A DNA stretch of 5,315 nt from Comamonadaceae bacterium (GTDB taxonomy: Bacteria > Pseudomonadota > Gammaproteobacteria > Burkholderiales > Burkholderiaceae_C). The stretch's first letter is position 1; every line of letters begins with the position of its first letter. A program made the translations under genes and the position numbers. Below are positions 4,352 to 5,315 of this stretch, piece after piece. The notes beneath the pieces are model-generated. The model did no database searches. It saw only the letters and a list, made by a program, of their open reading frames with translations, and was not told the DNA's origin. Location of the stretch: the NCBI GenBank assembly GCA_947460065.1, contig CANHGF010000203.1:1-5315 (forward strand). The letters are read 5' to 3'.

Positions 4352-5315
4352 CACCAGTCCTCCTTGACCGCCAGCACCGCCTGGGCGCTGGCGGCAGCGC
4401 GGCCGGCCAGCCAGGCGGTCAGGGTGCCGGCGGCCATGACCGCCAGCGCCAGGGCCAACAGGCTCAGGGTCGGGACGTGCAGGTCCATGGTCCAGCGAAA
4501 GCTTTGGGGGTTGATCACATGCACCAGCACCAGCGAGACCCCCAGGCCCAGCAGCAGGCCGGCAGCTGCGCCAGCGGCGGTCCAGGCCAGGCCCTCGCCG
4601 GCGACCACCGCCAGCACCTGAGCGCGTGTCAGCCCCAGATGTGCCAGTAGCCCAAATTCCTTGCGCCGCGCCAATACTTGCGCGCTGAAGCTGGCCGCCA
4701 CCCCAAACAGGCCTATGCCTATGGCCACGGCCTGTAACCAGTAAGTCACCGCGAAGCTGCGGTCAAAAATGCGCAGCGACATGGCTCGGATCTCGCCACT
4801 GGAGGCCATCTCCAGGCTGGGCCAGGCCGGCTGTACCTGCTGCAGGGTCTGGGTGATGGCCTGCTGCACGGTGGCTGCGTCCTGCCCGGGCTTGAGCCAG
4901 AGAGCCAGGTCATTGATGCGGGTATCGCCGCTCAGGCGCCGGTAGTCGCGCTCGTCCATCATGACCGCGCCGAACTGGCGCGCATAGTCGCGCCAGATGC
5001 CGGCCACAAAGTAGGTAGGTGCTTGGGCGCTGGTCTCGCCCAGGGCTGTCTGCCAGCGTTTGAAGGGCTGCCCGGCGCGCGCGCCGTAGAGATCGACCAT
5101 GGCCTCGCTGACGTAAATCGGAATCTGCCCCTGCGGCGCCGGCAGGGGGTCGTCGAGCAGCGGCAGGCTCAGGCGGGGCTGGCTGAGATCGCGGGCAATC
5201 AGGCTGACCGGCGGCTGGCCGGCCTCCAGAGTGAGGGAGCGCACCCGCAGGGTATCGATGCGCTCGATACCAGGCAGGCTGCGCAGCTTGGCCACCAGTG
5301 CTGGTTCGAAGTAAA
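4351..5315 (-). CDS. FtsX/MacB-type ABC transporter permease, C-terminal part
   Basis: This is the last 320 residues of an FtsX-like ABC permease; its 5' end lies beyond the right edge, and the frame is open through 5313 (first visible residues YFEPALVAKL). Large members of this COG0577 group have two FtsX domains and run to about 800 residues. Residues 1 to about 180 are the extracytoplasmic part, with GQIPIYVSEAMVDLYGAR (62-79) and FVAGIWRDYARQFG (102-115). The core then has three membrane segments (about 187-212, 237-266, 282-304). The cytoplasmic loop RRKEFGLLAHLGLTRAQVL (216-234) is the usual signature that contacts the ATPase. The tail ends in VKEDW, as in relatives paired with CrtC-like proteins. 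The TGA overlaps the ATG of the secreted protein. Such permeases usually transmit ATPase motion to the periplasm, in lipoprotein or lipid handling, rather than forming a classic channel. The substrate is unknown, and the ATPase gene is expected upstream, outside the window. Confidence 0.9.
   Translation of the reverse strand, partial: YFEPALVAKLRSLPGIERIDTLRVRSLTLEAGQPPVSLIARDLSQPRLSLPLLDDPLPAPQGQIPIYVSEAMVDLYGARAGQPFKRWQTALGETSAQAPTYFVAGIWRDYARQFGAVMMDERDYRRLSGDTRINDLALWLKPGQDAATVQQAITQTLQQVQPAWPSLEMASSGEIRAMSLRIFDRSFAVTYWLQAVAIGIGLFGVAASFSAQVLARRKEFGLLAHLGLTRAQVLAVVAGEGLAWTAAGAAAGLLLGLGVSLVLVHVINPQSFRWTMDLHVPTLSLLALALAVMAAGTLTAWLAGRAAASAQAVLAVKEDW
4359..4365 (-). promoter_or_regulatory. Strong ribosome binding site for the CrtC/AttH-like gene
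   Basis: AAGGAGG, a near-complete anti-16S match, sits inside the last codons of the permease (Val-Lys-Glu-Asp-Trp) and seven bases before ATG 4351. It decides the start and shows the downstream gene can be initiated well, perhaps at higher yield than the permease. Confidence 0.8.

Overview
The window is a piece of a GC-rich, gene-dense proteobacterial chromosome. Protein style and gene content (a long YihY/BrkB protein, a DUF2069 protein, a GlcD-type FAD oxidase, and an FtsX-type permease next to a CrtC/AttH-like secreted protein) suggest a betaproteobacterium, probably Burkholderiales and perhaps near Comamonadaceae. The taxonomic call comes from recalled family resemblance, not a search.

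Layout, left to right. Positions 1-94 are a perfect 12-bp tandem array that runs off the left edge. Positions 95-190 hold no convincing gene. Next comes a minus-strand pair: a DUF2069 membrane protein (1986-1612) whose TGA overlaps the GTG start of a 474-residue FAD-linked 2-hydroxyacid dehydrogenase (1615-191). Facing away from them is a YihY/BrkB-family inner-membrane protein (2008-3204, +). Only 21 bp, or 9 bp with the alternative ATG at 1996, separate the two divergent starts. A 58-bp convergent gap (3205-3262) contains a GC palindrome. Then a second minus-strand pair: the C-terminal part of an FtsX-type ABC permease (enters from the right edge, ends 4351) and, overlapping its stop by one base, a secreted calycin/CrtC-like protein with a twin-arginine-like leader (4351-3263).

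The permease and secreted protein form the clearest functional unit. They resemble the AttEFGH/COG5621-type arrangement, in which an ABC ATPase and FtsX-like permeases are encoded with a periplasmic lipocalin-like partner; the ATPase gene is expected just beyond the right edge. The FAD enzyme and DUF2069 protein are translationally coupled, but no shared biochemical job can be read from the sequence.

No RNA gene, insertion sequence, CRISPR array or phage gene was seen. The features most worth a second look are the tandem array and its degenerate outlier, and the very tight divergent start region with a four-codon leader ORF abutting yihY. Most of the window is ordinary core-genome sequence, and I do not see a clear new defence or mobile system.
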